Origin: Thalassia testudinum
Lineage: Eukaryota > Streptophyta > Magnoliopsida > Alismatales > Hydrocharitaceae
Length of the DNA stretch: 64,000 bases
NCBI GenBank assembly: GCA_037157565.1
Contig: JAZHRO010000002.1
Span: forward strand, 36,104,501 to 36,168,500
Reading direction: 5' to 3'
Shown: in pieces, positions 11,431-23,700 of the stretch
Layout of the letters: every line of letters begins with the position of its first letter
How positions within the stretch are numbered: the stretch's first letter is position 1
Notes under the pieces: model-generated
The model's input: the letters and a program-made list of their open reading frames with translations, nothing else
The model's database searches: none
Told to the model about the DNA's origin: nothing
Made by a program: the position numbers and the translations under genes

Positions 11431-12608
11431 TGATCCTTGGTGCCTTGTAAATACCTCAAAGTCTTCTTTGCAGCTTTCTAATGTTCTATACTGGGATTAC
11501 TTTGATATCGACCCAACATGCCAATGGCAAAACTAATGTTAGGTTGAGTGCATGTTTGAGCATGCATAAGACTCTCAACCATTGACGCATAAGGAATTCC
11601 CTTCATATCCTTTCATTCCAAATCATCCTTTGGACATTGATTCAAACTTAATTTGTCCTTTTTCTGAATTGGAACAATTCTTGCAAAGCATTTATCCATT
11701 TTGAATCTCTCCGAGACCTTCTCAATATATGCCTTTTGTGATAGTCCCAAAATTCCTCCCAGAATATCTCTATTCCTATCACATAGGATGCCTCACCCAC
11801 ATCTTTCATTTCACAATTCTTGGAGAGAAACTTGTTTACATAATGTAGTATGCTAATGTCATTTGCAACCAATAAGATGTCAACATACAGGACTAATATA
11901 ATGAACTTGCTTCCACTGACCTTCATGTAGATAAATTGACCAACGGTGTTTTTTACAAAATCATAAAATGCAATGGTATTGTTAAATTTAATGTACCATT
12001 GTCAGAAAAGTTAGTTTCAGTCCATATATTAATTTCTTTAATTTACACACCATATTTTCCTTTCTTGTGATGAAAAAACCTTTAGGTTGGTCCATGTAAG
12101 CATCCTCTAAATCACCATTCAAAAAAGTGATCTTTACGTTTATTTGGTGGAGCTCCAGATAACAATGAGCCAACAAGGCCAAAACAATTCTTAAGGAGTT
12201 ATTATTGGTAACTAGAGAAAAGGTCTCCTTATAGCCAATGCCATCTTTAAGAGTAAAGCCCTTTGCAACAAGTTTGGCTTTCTATCTCTCAAAGCTATCT
12301 TTAGAGTTGTGTTGGGTCTTAAAGACCCGTGTACACTTGACTTTTCTTGATCCTTCAAGTAACTCTACAAGATCCTTGGATTTATTGTTAGGAATTAACT
12401 CTAACTCCTCATTCATGACATTTAACCACATTTCAAAATCATTACATTCCATGGCTTGACAAAATGAGGTTGGATCCTTATCAATGCTCAAGTCACATTC
12501 ATGCTCTAGTGCATAAATTGCATAATCACGTGAGATGGAAGGCTTCCTTTGCCTTTTGGAGCACCTTAAGGTCACCTTTTGTGGTTGTGGTGCACTTGGC
12601 TCATTCAC
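11431..12608 (-). pseudogene. copia-B reverse transcriptase remnant
   Basis: Open pieces on the minus strand are 12282-12608 (N-terminal; FCQAMECNDFEMWLNVMNEE), 11988-12182 (INVKITFLNGDLEDAYMDQP) and 11648-11926 (ILVLYVDILLVANDISIL, the site of the YVDD catalytic box, here with one of the two aspartates lost). At about 11500-11600, YASMVESLMHAQTCTQP-like sequence forms the thumb. The missing aspartate plus stops and frameshifts show that it is inactive. Family membership is clear from motif order. Confidence 0.87.
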
Positions 12609-13576
12609 AATTGGTTCATTAATTATGGCATTTTCCTGTGATGGGGCACATTTCCTTGATGTTGCATATCATGTGGTTGTGAAATCTCAATTAGAATGAT
12701 AGTTCTAGAAGTTTTGGGCATAACTAGAACCAACAATTCATCCCTAACTTCCTTCATTTTCACATTTCATGGTTTTGGATTCCCACTAATGTTACCATTC
12801 TTAATGAACCAAGCATTGCCATTCTCAACTATTCATTTGCATACTATGATTAGGACAATAGACCTTATACCCTTTCGACCTTTTAGGATAGTCAATGCAA
12901 ATTCACAGATTGTCCTTGAATCTAATTTCGTTTCATGTGGATTATATACTCTAACTTCTAATGGATATCCCTAAATGTGCAGTTGTTTTAGGCTGGGTTT
13001 CCTACACATCCATAGTTCAAAAGGTGTCTTTTGAATTACCTTATTAGGAACCCTATTGAGTAAATATGTAGTTATCCCTAATACATATGCCCACAATGAA
13101 AGAGGTAAGGAACTATTACTCATCATGATCCCAACCATACCCATTAATGTATGTTTCGTCTTTCAATAATGCCATTTTGTTGTAGTGTTCCTAGCATTCT
13201 GTATTATGCAAATGACACAACTTTTGAGGAATTTCGTAAATGGACTATCATATTGACTGCTCTCATTATATTTATCGAAATACTCACCACCTCGAGCTCA
13301 TCTCACAATCTTTACTTTTCTATCTAGTTTCCTCTCAACCTTATTGATGAGTATCTTAAGGACATCCACTTCTTGAGTTCTTCCATGCAACGGATAGATA
13401 TAATTAACCATAACGTGAGAAATCATCTATAAAAGTGATAGAATATCTCTCACCACCCCATGATGAAACATTATAAGAGCTACAGGTATTCGTGTGTATT
13501 AATTTTAGGAGCTGAGTACTCCTTGTGATTGGCTTTTTTGTTGTGTGTTTGGATTGCTTGCCTCTAATGCAATCCG
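12609..13576 (-). pseudogene. copia-B integrase remnant, 3' half
   Basis: Minus-strand translation from the insertion point reads ADCIRGKQSKHTTK (end of the HHCC zinc domain), YSITFIDDFSRYG (core with first aspartate), and later NRVPNKVIQKTPFELW and VRVYNPHETKFDSRTIC, which is downstream of the core. Stops are frequent. The zinc domain is completed on the far side of the Sirevirus-like insertion at 29474. Confidence 0.85.
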
Positions 13577-13581
13577 CACAT
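13577..13581 (+). other. Target-site duplication of the Sirevirus-like element (left copy)
   Basis: CACAT at 13577-13581 is repeated at 29469-29473, directly outside the two LTRs. Confidence 0.9.
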
Positions 13582-13984
13582 TGTTGGTGCTAGAGCACCA
13601 CGATCGTTTGTTTTGATGATAACAAAACGCGCATCATTTAACATTTGCACTTGGAGTCTTAGATTTCAGGCAAATTGCAAATGGAGACGTGACTAGAAGG
13701 AGTTCGAGCTCGCATCCAGGATGGATTGGAGGAGCTTGATGGAAAACAGAGGAGATTCGCGAGGAGCGATAGATTGAAGATGGAAGGATAAGAAGAATAT
13801 GATAGAAATCTGTTTATTTCTTTCATGTACTTTTATCTTTATTTCCTTGCTCTTTTTGTTCCTTAGAAAATCATGTTAAAGAGCCTCAAAGTACCCTAAC
13901 AGTAGTCCTAGGAACACCTGCACAACCCTAGGATACTTAGATTTTCTGTAGAAAACTTAGAAAACCAATATAGGGTTCAAACAG

Positions 13985-14500
13985 CCTTTTCAGATGTCTA
14001 ATTCCAAAATCAGACGTCTGATAATGAGTTTTAAGACGTCTGACTGTTGATTCAGACGTCTGATAACAATTAGGCTGGACTTAGCTAGTTCTGTCTGATG
14101 AAATCAGACGTCCAGACCTTAGTAAAGACGTCTTAGTGGACCGTTGGCTGGCTTAGCAAACACTGAAGGTATGACCGTTAGAGCCTTATCAGACGTCCTT
14201 AATCCTTTCCAGACGTCTGATAAATGACTGTTTTGCCTCGGCTGACCCAAAATCTCTTCTCAGAGATTTTTTAGCCGTTGCACTCTCTTGGAAATTCATT
14301 TCCACGAAAAACTAGGTTTCCTGACATCCAGACATAGTGCTAGACGTCCTATATGTCGTCTGATGGACTTGCACTAGAACCCTGTTTAGATCTGATTCAA
14401 GACAGGAAGAAACTCGCCTAAAATCAGACGTCTGACTTTTATCCCAGACGTCTTATACTGATCTTCCACATGTCTGATGCCAGGATCAGACGCCTGATAA
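13985..14500 (+). repeat. GACGTC palindrome array, Sirevirus-like 5' LTR
   Basis: Ten exact GACGTC cores, mostly in the context CAGACGTCTG, plus degenerate copies (CAGATGTCT, CAGACGCCTG), all within about 500 bp upstream of the TATA box. Confidence 0.9.
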
Positions 14501-14607
14501 CCCTGTCAGTGCAATCATTGTTCCTGATTTTGGCCTGATTCTCTTGGGCTTTGCACCCAACGGCTATAGAAGCTTTCCAAAACCTTCCAAAGCTTTCCTA
14601 AGGCCTC

Positions 14608-14615
14608 TATAAATA
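14608..14615 (+). promoter_or_regulatory. TATA box in Sirevirus-like 5' LTR
   Basis: CTCTATAAATAGAG is a canonical TATA box. It lies about 155 bp after the last exact palindrome, so the array sits in the upstream promoter region. Confidence 0.75.
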
Positions 14616-15263
14616 GAGAGGAACCTCTTGCACACAAACACACACCTAGATACACAAGACACACCCAAGCAACACACTTTCTACTCTTTTGTGTCCTAAA
14701 GAAGCTCTTACTCTCCAAGCTCAAGTTCTACATCTTGAGAGCATCAAGCCTTTGCGCACTCGCTCTCCCGTCGTAGTTCACTAGAGCGACGTTGCGCTGT
14801 CGCGTGGCTCATGCACCTGCGTCATCGATTTGACGTACTCCTTGCAAAGGGGAGTTTCCTAATTCCTATAGAAGCTAGCTTTAAATCTTTGTTGGCTCTA
14901 TAGGACTATATTTGTTATTTTATCTTTGTATTTGGTTGGGTATTCGCTTTGCGAATTTTCGTCTCCTTCGTGGGACAAAATCCTTCTCGTGAAGAGAAGG
15001 GTTTGAGGAAGCTACCCTCGCACTTGTAGCGTGGTTGTAATTGAGGTTAAATCACCCTCGTTTAAGTGATTCGTTTAGTGGATTTAATCAACTTGGTTGA
15101 TCGGAAAATCCTAACTCGAGAGGGTTAGGTGGTGGTTTTCACTCGGTTTGGGTTTCCTCCTAAAAATAATTGTGTACCATGTGTGATTGAATTTTTTGTG
15201 AGATTGTTTATTTTCAATTCCGTAATTTATTACGTCACCCCCTCTTGGTAGGGATTCTACAAT

Positions 15264-15277
15264 TGGTATTAGAGCAG
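15264..15277 (+). promoter_or_regulatory. Primer-binding site of the Sirevirus-like element
   Basis: TGGTATTAGAGCAGG lies two bases after the LTR and fits an initiator-methionine tRNA-type primer. Confidence 0.82.
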
Positions 15278-15315
15278 GTTCTTACGAGATCGGAGTAACA
15301 CCTGGCAAGAAGATC

Positions 15316-17054
15316 ATGGAGGGGAGAAGTTCCGCAATCGGAATCTCGGAGGGGCAGTCCACATCTCGTCCGCCATTCTTCGACGGGAGCAACTACCCCT
15401 ACTAGAAGTTGCGGATGAAGACTTGGCTTCAAGCTAATGAATTCATGATTTGGGCCAGGTGCGAGACGCCATTTGAGATCCCAGAGAAACCCACGGGAGG
15501 CTACTCGCAACAACAAATTCGTGAACTCTCTTTGAACGGAAGACCATGAACACCCTCTACTACGTGCTCAGCCTGGAGGAGTTCAACAGAATCTCGCAAT
15601 GCGCCACCGCATACGAGATTTGGCACACTCTTGAGGTGACTCACGAAGGTACCTCTAAGGTAAAGTCTTCTAAAATTAATTTACTTTCACAAGAATTTGA
15701 ATCATTTTCTATGAAAGACTGACGAAACTTTAAGTGAGATGAACACTAGGTTCACTCTCATAGTAAATAATTTGAAAGCTTTAGGAAAGACCTTCATCAA
15801 GGGGTAGCTTCAAGGAAAGCTTCTTTGTTCCCTTGGACCAGAATGGGAGCAGAAGGTCACTGCGATTGAGGAGGCAAACGAGGTGGAGGAGCTCAACATG
15901 GAAGATCTCCTAGGCAATCTAATGGCCTACGAGACTAAGTTGAAGCAGAAGAAGAAGGACACACCGGAGCCTAAATCGAAGAAGACTCTCGCCTTCAAAG
16001 CTGTGTTGGATAGCGAGGTAAGTTCCGACGACGAAGACTTTAAAATTTTACTTAAAAATTTTTCCAAGTTGTGTAGGGAATCAAAAAAGGAGAAAAAGGA
16101 AAGCCCGAGACATTGCTATCACTGCAACGAAAAAGGGCACCTACGACCAGAATGCCCTCTTCTCAAAAAGGAGAAGAAGAGGGAAAAGGAGAAGAAATCT
16201 AAGAAGAAGGCGTTCCAAGACACTTGGGACGATTCGAGCTCGGAGGAAGAGGAAGAAGAAAAGTCTATAGAAGAAGAAACCGCTTGCTTTGGTTTCATAG
16301 CTAGAGGAAGTGATGGCGACAGCGAAAGCGGAAGCGACTTTGACAACGAGGTAAATTTCGATTTACAAGAAGCTTTTAATGAACTATTTGATGTTAGTAA
16401 ATCATTAAGAATAGAAAACAAAAGCATTAAAAAGAACCTTAGCTTTCTTAAATCTGAAAATGATAGGTTGGAAATAAAACTTAAGGACTAGAAAGTAGCT
16501 CTAGTCCTAAGGATAATAACTTGTTATTAGAAAATAAAAATTTAATCAATGAAAATATTAAATTGATTGAAGAAAATGATAATTTAAAACTAGAAATTTC
16601 TGATTTAAAAACTAAGATGCATATTATAGAAAAAGAAATTGCATGTCTTAGGGAAAACTCTAACAAATTAATCAACAAAGTAGATAATTTTTATAGCCCT
16701 AAGGTTGAGAAAGGATTTCCGTCGAGGAGACCCGCTAACAGATCCGGATGCAAGTTCACTTGGATACCGAAGAAAGAATTGGAATCTTGTTTTGTAGGTT
16801 TCAGGGATAACTACAACACGAAGGATTGGACCTACAAGCTCAAGGCTGGTCAACTTGAGTTGGGAGAACCAAGGAGTAGACCAAGGAGGAGAACGAGAAG
16901 ACCGATGAGACGGCGAACAAACGATGGACCCGCCACACGTCGACCACCAGACTGGAGACCGGGGCCAATGCCCGAGCCTCCAAGCTACGGATGGGAGCCC
17001 CATCCGATGTGGCATCCACCACCACCATTTGGGCCATTTTATTGGCCATGGTAG
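15316..17054 (+). pseudogene. Sirevirus-like gag, frameshifted
   Basis: The ATG at 15316 opens MEGRSSAIGISEG and PPFFDGSNYPY, the usual start of copia gag, with an in-frame TAG at 15403 where the family has tryptophan. Frameshifts near 15530, 15720 and 16490 and a stop near 15806 break the frame. The best open piece (15883-16491) holds the CCHC zinc knuckle CYHCNEKGHLRPEC (about 16110-16155), a run of lysines, then an acidic serine/glutamate run. The following piece (16521-17054) is a coiled-coil-like N/E/K/L-rich stretch, then an arginine/proline-rich tail ending GPFYWPW. Gag packages the RNA; nothing downstream encodes enzymes. Confidence 0.87.
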
Positions 17055-17101
17055 GTGAGGTAAAAATTCTTTACCCTATCTTTTTATCATTAGCATTTAG
17101 A

Positions 17102-17106
17102 TAGGG
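17102..17106 (+). other. Target-site duplication of the young chromovirus (left copy)
   Basis: TAGGG at 17102-17106 recurs at 27492-27496, directly outside the two LTRs. Confidence 0.92.
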
Positions 17107-17124
17107 TGTAACGAGCGCGTGCCC

Positions 17125-17200
17125 CAGACGTCTTTTAAGACGTCTGGGATCACATCCAGACGTCTGACCAGACGTCCGGGATAGTTTACAGACGTCTGGC
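17125..17200 (+). repeat. GACGTC palindrome block A, chromovirus 5' LTR
   Basis: Five exact GACGTC cores in about 75 bp close to the LTR start, mainly CCAGACGTCTGG-like. Confidence 0.92.
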
Positions 17201-17318
17201 GAACAGTTATGCTCGCACGGGATATTCGTCTGCGCGCCTGTGCGCGCAGACCTGCGATCCGCATCTTCTCTGCGGCTGCAGGCGACTGCGACCGTCTCTC
17301 CCTCCTCTCCGCGCGGCG

Positions 17319-17326
17319 TTAAAAGG
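17319..17326 (+). promoter_or_regulatory. Possible TATA-like element
   Basis: TTAAAAGG lies between the two palindrome blocks in an otherwise GC-rich stretch. It is the only TATA-like sequence nearby, so this is a tentative promoter. Confidence 0.35.
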
Positions 17327-17644
17327 GGGAGGGGGCGCGCCTCCCCTCCCGTCTCCACCATCTTCCTCCTTCTCTCCTGCCTGTGCGCGAGAGCGAGCGG
17401 ACGCGAGGGCGCAGCGGCAGCGGCGGCCGCAGTAGGCGCGGAGGAGCTGCGGCGTGCGAGGGCGGGGCTCTGCCGTGAGGGCGAGCTCGCCGGGAGCGGC
17501 TTGGCCGGCCGGCGGAGGGCGCAGGGGGCGCAGAGCGTCGCGGAGAGGGACCTGCTGCGGGCGGAGCAGCGGACGTGCGAGGTGCGACGCGGGCGGCGTC
17601 GCGAGCGGAGGCCGAGCAAGGTTCTGATTCTGGAAAAATCTCCA

Positions 17645-17995
17645 GAATCAGACGTCTGGACTGATATCCAGACGACAAGGTCGACGTCTGTGAGATCATA
17701 CAGACGTCTGAAAGGTAAGTTCCGCTTTCTCCTTCTTTTTGTCGACTGACCGTACTGAGGGAGGAGGGTTGGCTGTGCGCAGGTGTTCGGATTCGTCATC
17801 CTTTGCGAATCCGACGTCTGGAAGTTGTACCAGACGGCGGGAGTGACCTCCAGACGTCCGGAGAGACCATCGGACGTCTGGGATCTAGGAGAGACGTCCC
17901 CACAGACTTCTGGACGTCCGAGGAACCAAGCCGAACAGGTAATTCTCTGATCCACCGTTTAAGACGTCTGGAAGGAGTTCCAGACGTCTGATTTT
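17645..17995 (+). repeat. GACGTC palindrome block B, chromovirus 5' LTR
   Basis: Ten exact GACGTC cores in about 350 bp, with partial copies such as CAGACGACA and CAGACTTCTGG. Confidence 0.92.
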
Positions 17996-18284
17996 GCACA
18001 GTATTGTCTTTCTCGACCCGTTTAGGGCCCGTTTGGGCTCCGTTTTCCGCGATTCGAGTTGCGTTCGTTGCAGAATTTATTCCTCTACCCGCCTACAGTA
18101 GCTATACACTGTTTTGAGACACTCCTTGTGTTTGATCCTTGTGATAGGACCTCGTTCGGTTGCCGTCTTGAGAGTCGCGGAGGCGCGCGGGATTCCCGAC
18201 CACGCCCCCATTACTCCCGTTGTACCTGGTAGAGTGGTTTTAAGTATTAATAAAATCTGTTAAAGTATGGAACCATAACTAGAA

Positions 18285-18411
18285 CCTAGGGCATTGCATG
18301 AATCCTAGGAATGAGAAATATATGGAATGATAGCTCCTAGGTGTTGCATGAATCCTAGGGCCGGAAAACTAGATTGTATGATAGATCCTAGGATATGGCA
18401 TGAATCCTAGG
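18285..18411 (+). repeat. CCTAGG...CCTAGG triple repeat
   Basis: Three units of the form CCTAGG, about 12 bases including GCATGAAT, then CCTAGG, at 18285, 18336 and 18387, spaced 51 bp. The same repeat is in the 3' LTR from about 26008. Confidence 0.85.
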
Positions 18412-18725
18412 ATGGAAAAACTAGTGAAATGTATATTACTGCAGTCTTGGAAAAATGGAAAGGAATATATATAAAGCTGCCTGTAAATTTAATTAACAGC
18501 TGCCTGTTATGCATAGAGAATCATGTTGAGATCATGGAATGTGAGAACGTGAATCTGGAAAGTGAAACATATGATGTTCTGAGATAAAGAGCTGGAACCC
18601 TACGGGGAATTAGGAGTGGAACTCCTGGAAAGAAAAGGAATGGAACTGAGATGTAGTTGTACTGTCTCTTGGGTACGCAGTACCAAGGGAAGTACCTGTA
18701 CCTGTTTTAGTGCAGAGTGGGGCCA

Positions 18726-18882
18726 GCCGCCCCAGGGACCCGGGGTTAGGCTTGGCCGCTCTGTACCGACTTGTTGGCCCTCGTGTACGTAGTACCGAGG
18801 AGAGCTAGTAGTGTTAGGAGAGTACTAGCTACCCCACGGGCCCCGGGGTTCTGCTAGCCTCCTTCACCGACTTGTTAGGCCC
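18726..18882 (+). repeat. Imperfect tandem pair in the LTR
   Basis: Two 55-bp units (18726-18780 and 18828-18882) share the CCCCRSGG...CCCGGGGTT...ACCGACTTGTTRGGCCC pattern. The same phrase reads in reverse in the older chromovirus LTRs (near 36714 and 53206). Confidence 0.7.
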
Positions 18883-19771
18883 ACTAGGGCAAACCAGGGT
18901 AGTCAGGCGAGGGTGCGCGGACTGTGGAGGGGCAAGGCCCCGGTTTGGTTACTGTGGAGGGGTTGGACCCCTGTTACTGAGAGGGCTCTGCCCTGGTTCC
19001 GTGCTGTGCTTTGGGCGCACCCGTTAACGGAAACGACTGACCGCGTGCCAGTACGGGCTAGCTACCTGTGCGTTTATCGCGCGTGCCGTAGTCACCGTTA
19101 CGTCTGTCAGTGACCTTGGGGTGGTTGACTGAGGGTAGGATCACCACGGGGGACTCTCCCGGCCAGGAGAGCACCACGTGCTACTTCTACTGTTGGAAAA
19201 GACTGCAATCAAGATCGTCCCACGAGGACATTCGAGATCAAGTAAAGGATCTGAGAAGTAAATGAAATAGTGAGAAAAATTGAAAGATGTAAATAAAGGA
19301 AGTAATAGAACATAACAGCTACTGTACACTCTACTGTTGCCTTTAGTTAGTTTGCCACTCTACTCAGCGTTTTGCTGACGTGTTACACTCGTTACCTTTT
19401 TCAGGACCAGGTGTTGAGCAGCCAGGGTCGGCGGCTGCAGAGGACGCTGGGCCGAGTAGGGTCCAGTAGAGTTGCCACAGCTTTGTACCTTCTTTTGTTT
19501 CTGTTCTAGTGAGTAGTTTTGTTTCCGCTGTACCTTCTTTACCTGCAGTTTTTGTTATATGATAAATGTTGCTTTACTGTTGTGGTGGTACCTACTGTAG
19601 TAGTTTCTTTCCTTACTACTGTACTTTTTACTGTTAGTTATATTCATGCTGAATGTGGTTTATTTTACTGTCTTTTGGTTACTTCCTCGTTGGACGACTG
19701 GGTCTTGGGATTAGTCGAGTCGGTCCGGTTCTCGTGTCTCGTAGGGACTCGGGAACCGGGTCGTTACAAGA

Positions 19772-19783
19772 TGGTATCAGAGC
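19772..19783 (+). promoter_or_regulatory. Primer-binding site of the young chromovirus
   Basis: TGGTATCAGAGC three bases after the LTR is an exact match to the common plant initiator-methionine tRNA site. Confidence 0.92.
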
Positions 19784-19947
19784 AAGGTCGTCCCGAGAAG
19801 TGAATCAACTGACTGGAAAATAATCAATTCACATGTTTATAGCTAGAGTAGCCACCACAACATATCTCTTGACTTGAGCTCTTAGAAGTGTTGTTAGGTA
19901 CCGTCTGTTTTGACGTTTCCGTTTTGTTTCGCGTCTCCTTGCAGGAG

Positions 19948-20772
19948 ATGCCTCGTCGTGGGACTGGCGAGACTGGCCGCGGGCGCGGCCGAGGGCGAGG
20001 TCGGCGAGGTGGACGTGCTGTCGTTGACGTCTCGGTGGACCAGCCACCACTCCCTGGCATCCAGGCCCAGGACCTCGCCAGACTGATACGGGATATTGTA
20101 CGAGAGGAGCTCCACCCACCGCCCCGAGCACCTCCTCCTGGGGTTGCAGAGGGGGAGTCCTCTGTGGGACCACGCGACGGACGCGGCGCCGGACACGAGG
20201 GAGGGGATGGGCCCCTGCCGCCCCCACCTTCCTCCGACACTTCTGTACACGAGGCACCTTCGCCTGGAGGTGCACCAGCACCTCCCCTACAGCACCACTT
20301 CGAGCTTTTCGGACAGTTCCGGAAGCTGAAGCCCCCCTCCTTCAAGGGGGATGAGGACCCGACCGAGGCAGAGGACTGGCTTGAGCAGCTGGAGAAGATC
20401 TTCGACACCCTTCGCCCCCCGGTGGAGTGCCGCGTGGCCTTTGCCACGTACCAGCTGGAGAGTGCGGCACACCGGTGGTGGAGGGCGGTCCGGGGACAGG
20501 AGAGGGACGAGCCGACGTGGGACCAGTTCGTCACCCTCTTCTGCGAGCAGTACTTTCCCCAGACGTGGCAGGACCAGAGGAGGCGGGAGTTCCACACTCT
20601 CCGCCAAGGGACGATGACCGTGAGCGCGTACCGCACGCGTTTCTTGGAGCTGTCCCGCTTTGCAGCGACAGCGGTAGCCACTGAGGAGGAGCGCCTTTAG
20701 AGGTTCACCGAGGGGCTCCGGCCTGCGATCCGGGGGTATGTCAAACCCCTGAAGCTGCTGACGTTTTCGAGA
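19948..20772 (+). pseudogene. Chromovirus gag part of the polyprotein, amber codon at 20698
   Basis: I chose the ATG at 19948 (MPRRGTGETGRG) over the upstream one at 19888, because the older chromovirus copy also begins gag at the matching place (MPHRGTH). An arginine/glycine-rich start is followed by an acidic/proline linker. The retrotransposon gag domain lies at about residues 130-245 (EDWLEQLEKIFDTL, AHRWWRAVRGQ, FCEQYFPQTWQDQRRREF). A TAG at 20698-20700 interrupts the frame just after EEERL. The same frame continues without shift to 24711, so a single base change explains the break. Confidence 0.9.
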
Positions 20773-23700
20773 GTGGTAGAGGCAGCCATGACTTACGAGG
20801 AGACCAACCCGTCCGCGCGAGAGACCGACGGCGGGCGGAAGAGGCCCTTTCAGCCAGACTTCTCACAGGGCCGGCGAGAACGGAGACACGTGGCGTCCGC
20901 AGGAGAGCCGTCACGTTGTGCAGGGCCATCAGTGGCCTTTGGGGGCCCTCGACAGGGGCCAGTCGCCAGCACCGGACCCCCGCCTAGCCGACAGCAGGGA
21001 CTCACTGAGGGCGGGAGTCGGGTTCCCCTCTGCTACCAGTGTGGCCAGCCGGGCCACGTCAGGAGGGACTGCCCATCTAGGGCAGGAGGTCAGCAGATAC
21101 TTCCCGCGCAGAGCACTGGAGGGCGCGCAGGAGGCCGCGGTTTCCAGGCGCGAGGAGGAGGACCGCAGTCGCGAGGAGGGTACCGGCCAGCACCTACCCG
21201 TCCGACGCAGAGTGTGGCTGCTTCGTCCGCACCTAGAGCTGAGGGGCGTATCAACGCCCTAACACACAGGGACGCCAGAGCTTCGGGATCCGTGGTAGCA
21301 GGTATGGTTTCAGTTTCTGGCAGACTCGTTTACACGCTTTTCGATTCCGGCGCTACGCACTCGTTTGTCGCAGACAGTTTCGCAGTTAGTTTGGACCAGG
21401 ATTATACATTGTTAGAGAACCCGTTCGTAATCAGAGGTCCGAGTGGTCAGCTGTTTGTAGCTGAGGAGGTGTACACGGGTTGCGGGGTCAGCATCGGGGG
21501 ACACAGCCTGCCAGCTGACCTGATTATGATACAGATGGAGGACTTTGGGGTGATCCTGGGGATGGATTGGCTGTCCGCTTACCACGCCTTGGTAGACTGC
21601 TTTGAGAGGAAGATTGTCTTCTCCATTCCGGAGTTGCCCTCCTTCGAGTTTCACGGGCAGCCAGTGGACGGAGGTTTCAGGTGCATTTCGGCACTTCGGG
21701 CGGCGAGACTTTTGAGCCAGGGGTGTGAGGGCTTCTTAGCTTGTGTGGTGGCAGAGCACAGCCCCGTGGCAGACTTCCAGAGCATCCCGGTGGTCAGAGA
21801 GTACCCCGACGTGTTTCCAGACGAGTTACCCGGACTACCGCCCGAGCGTGAGATCGAGTTTGAGATCTCACTAGTACCAGGGACCAACCCCATCTCCACC
21901 GCGCCATACAGGATGGCACCGCTTGAGCTGCGAGAGCTCAAGTCTCAGTTGCAGGACCTTTTGGAGAAGGGTTTCGTGAGGCCCAGTGCGTCTCCCTGGG
22001 GAGCCCCGGTACTGTTTGTGAAGAAGAAGGATGGGACCCTACGCCTTTGTGTGGACTACCGACAGCTGAATAGGGTCACCATCAAGAACAGATATCCGCT
22101 GCCGAGGATTGACGATTTGTTTGACCAGTTGCGGGGTGCCACGGTGTTTTCCAAGATCGACTTGAGGTCTGGATACCACCAGTTGAGGATCAGGGAGACC
22201 GACGTCTCCAAGACAGCTTTCCGCACCCGCTACGGACACTACGAGTTTTTGGTCATGCCGTTTGGGCTGACCAATGCCCCCGCTGCTTTCATGGACCTGA
22301 TGAACCGGGTGTTCAGACCGTACTTGGACCAGTTTGTGGTGGTTTTCATAGATGATGTACTCATCTATTCTAGAGATCGGACGCAGCACGGACAGCACTT
22401 GCGGATGGTTCTGGACACTCTGAGACGATGCAGGCTGTACGCCAAATACAGCAAGTGCGAGTTCTGGTTGAGGGAGGTGACCTTTTTGGGTCATGTGATC
22501 TCTGGAGACGGCTTGGCGGTGGATCCTGCCAAGGTCGAGGCAGTGCTCAGGTGGGAGAGACCGCGTTCAGTCACTGAGATTCGCAGTTTCCTGGGACTGG
22601 CAGGTTACTACAGACGGTTCATCAGAGGGTTTTCGCAGATTGCACGTCCTATGACACAGTTGACTCGGAAGGATGTGCTTTTCACTTGGACAGACGCCTG
22701 TGAGGCGTGTTTTCTGGAGCTGAAGGAGAGGTTGACCTCGGCTCCCGTGCTCACCATTCCTGACAGTAGTGGCGGGTTCGTCGTGTACACGGACGCTTCC
22801 TTGCAGGGGTTAGGAGGTGTGCTCATGCAGAGGGGTCACGTGGTCGCTTACGCTTCGCGGCAACTGAAGCCCCATGAGCATACCTACCCTACCCACGACC
22901 TAGAGTTGGCAGCTGTTGTCTTCGCGCTGAAGACATGGAGGCACTACTTGTACGGTGAGACCTTCGAGATTTTTACAGATCACAAGAGCCTCAGATATCT
23001 TTTTGACCAGAAGGAGCTCAACATGAGACAGAGACGTTGGTTGGAGCTCCTGAAGGACTACGACTGCAGCATCTCCTACCACCCGGGAAAGGCCAATGTG
23101 GTGGCTGACGCCTTGAGCCGTAAGGCGCCCGCACGCTTGGCCAGTCTACAGTTACAGAGTTGGAGCCTTTTGGAGGAGGTGGGCAGTTGGCGACCTCTAG
23201 AGTTACGAGGGTACTGTGGGGCAGTGACGGTGACACGGCAGACCAGACCAGAGTTGATAGACCGCATCATCACGGGACAGATGGCCGATCCGTACTTGCA
23301 GTCTTTGCGCGACAGAGTACTGTCAGGGGACCCAGGGGACTTCTCTTTCACAGACCAGGTGTTACGCTTGGGGGGACGGCTGTGCGTCCCCAGAGACGAG
23401 GAGCTGTTGAGAGAGCTCCTGACTGAGGCACACGGTTCCAGATTCACCATACATCCCGGAAACACGAAAATGTACCATGACTTGAGACGCGAGTTCTGGT
23501 GGAGAGGGATGAAGCGGGATGTGGGTGAGTTCGTGCAGCAGTGCTTAGTGTGCCAGCAGGTGAAAGCCGAGCATCAGAGGCCTGCAGGGCCGCTTCAGCC
23601 GCTTCCAGTGCCAGAGTGGAAGTGGGAGAGCATCACCATGGACTTGGTGGTGGGCTTACCTGTTACCCAGCGAGGACACGACGCGGTCTGGGTAATAGTG

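Larger units (their letters stand above)
13582..15261 (+). repeat. 5' LTR of the Sirevirus-like element
   Basis: TGTTGG start and CTACA end. It contains a cluster of ten exact GACGTC palindromes at 14014-14452, a TATA box at 14608, and CT/GA-rich leader sequence after it. Compared with the 3' LTR it has one extra 20-bp palindrome unit and lacks a 37-bp two-unit block. Confidence 0.92.
17107..19768 (+). repeat. 5' LTR of the young chromovirus
   Basis: TGTAACG start and GTTACA end. It holds 15 exact GACGTC cores in two blocks (17127-17200 and 17650-17990), separated by a GC-rich segment. It also holds a CCTAGG repeat (18285-18411), a 55-bp imperfect tandem pair (18726-18780 and 18828-18882) and a CTCTCC/GGAGAG hairpin (19154-19171). 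Long open frames inside it (such as 17240-17749) exist on both strands and come from GC richness. Confidence 0.93.

Noticed and set aside
13985..14500. Microsatellite or satellite explanation for the GACGTC array
   Set aside because: Spacing between units is irregular (about 15-130 bp) and intervening sequence is unique, so it is not a tandem satellite but dispersed motifs.
15235..15516. 93-codon minus-strand frame
   Set aside because: It lies opposite the Sirevirus-like PBS and gag start; it is a shadow of gag.
17240..17749. 169-codon open frame on the plus strand, repeated at 24963-25472, with long minus-strand frames opposite
   Set aside because: It lies inside the two chromovirus LTRs in a GC-rich stretch where several frames on both strands are open. 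The translation is low-complexity Arg/Ala/Ser with no motif, so I treat it as compositional.
20698..20700. Programmed readthrough of the gag-pol TAG, as in some retroviruses
   Set aside because: The bases after the stop do not fit the usual readthrough context, plant chromoviruses normally use one uninterrupted frame, and a second TAG at 24157 has the same look. Mutation is simpler.
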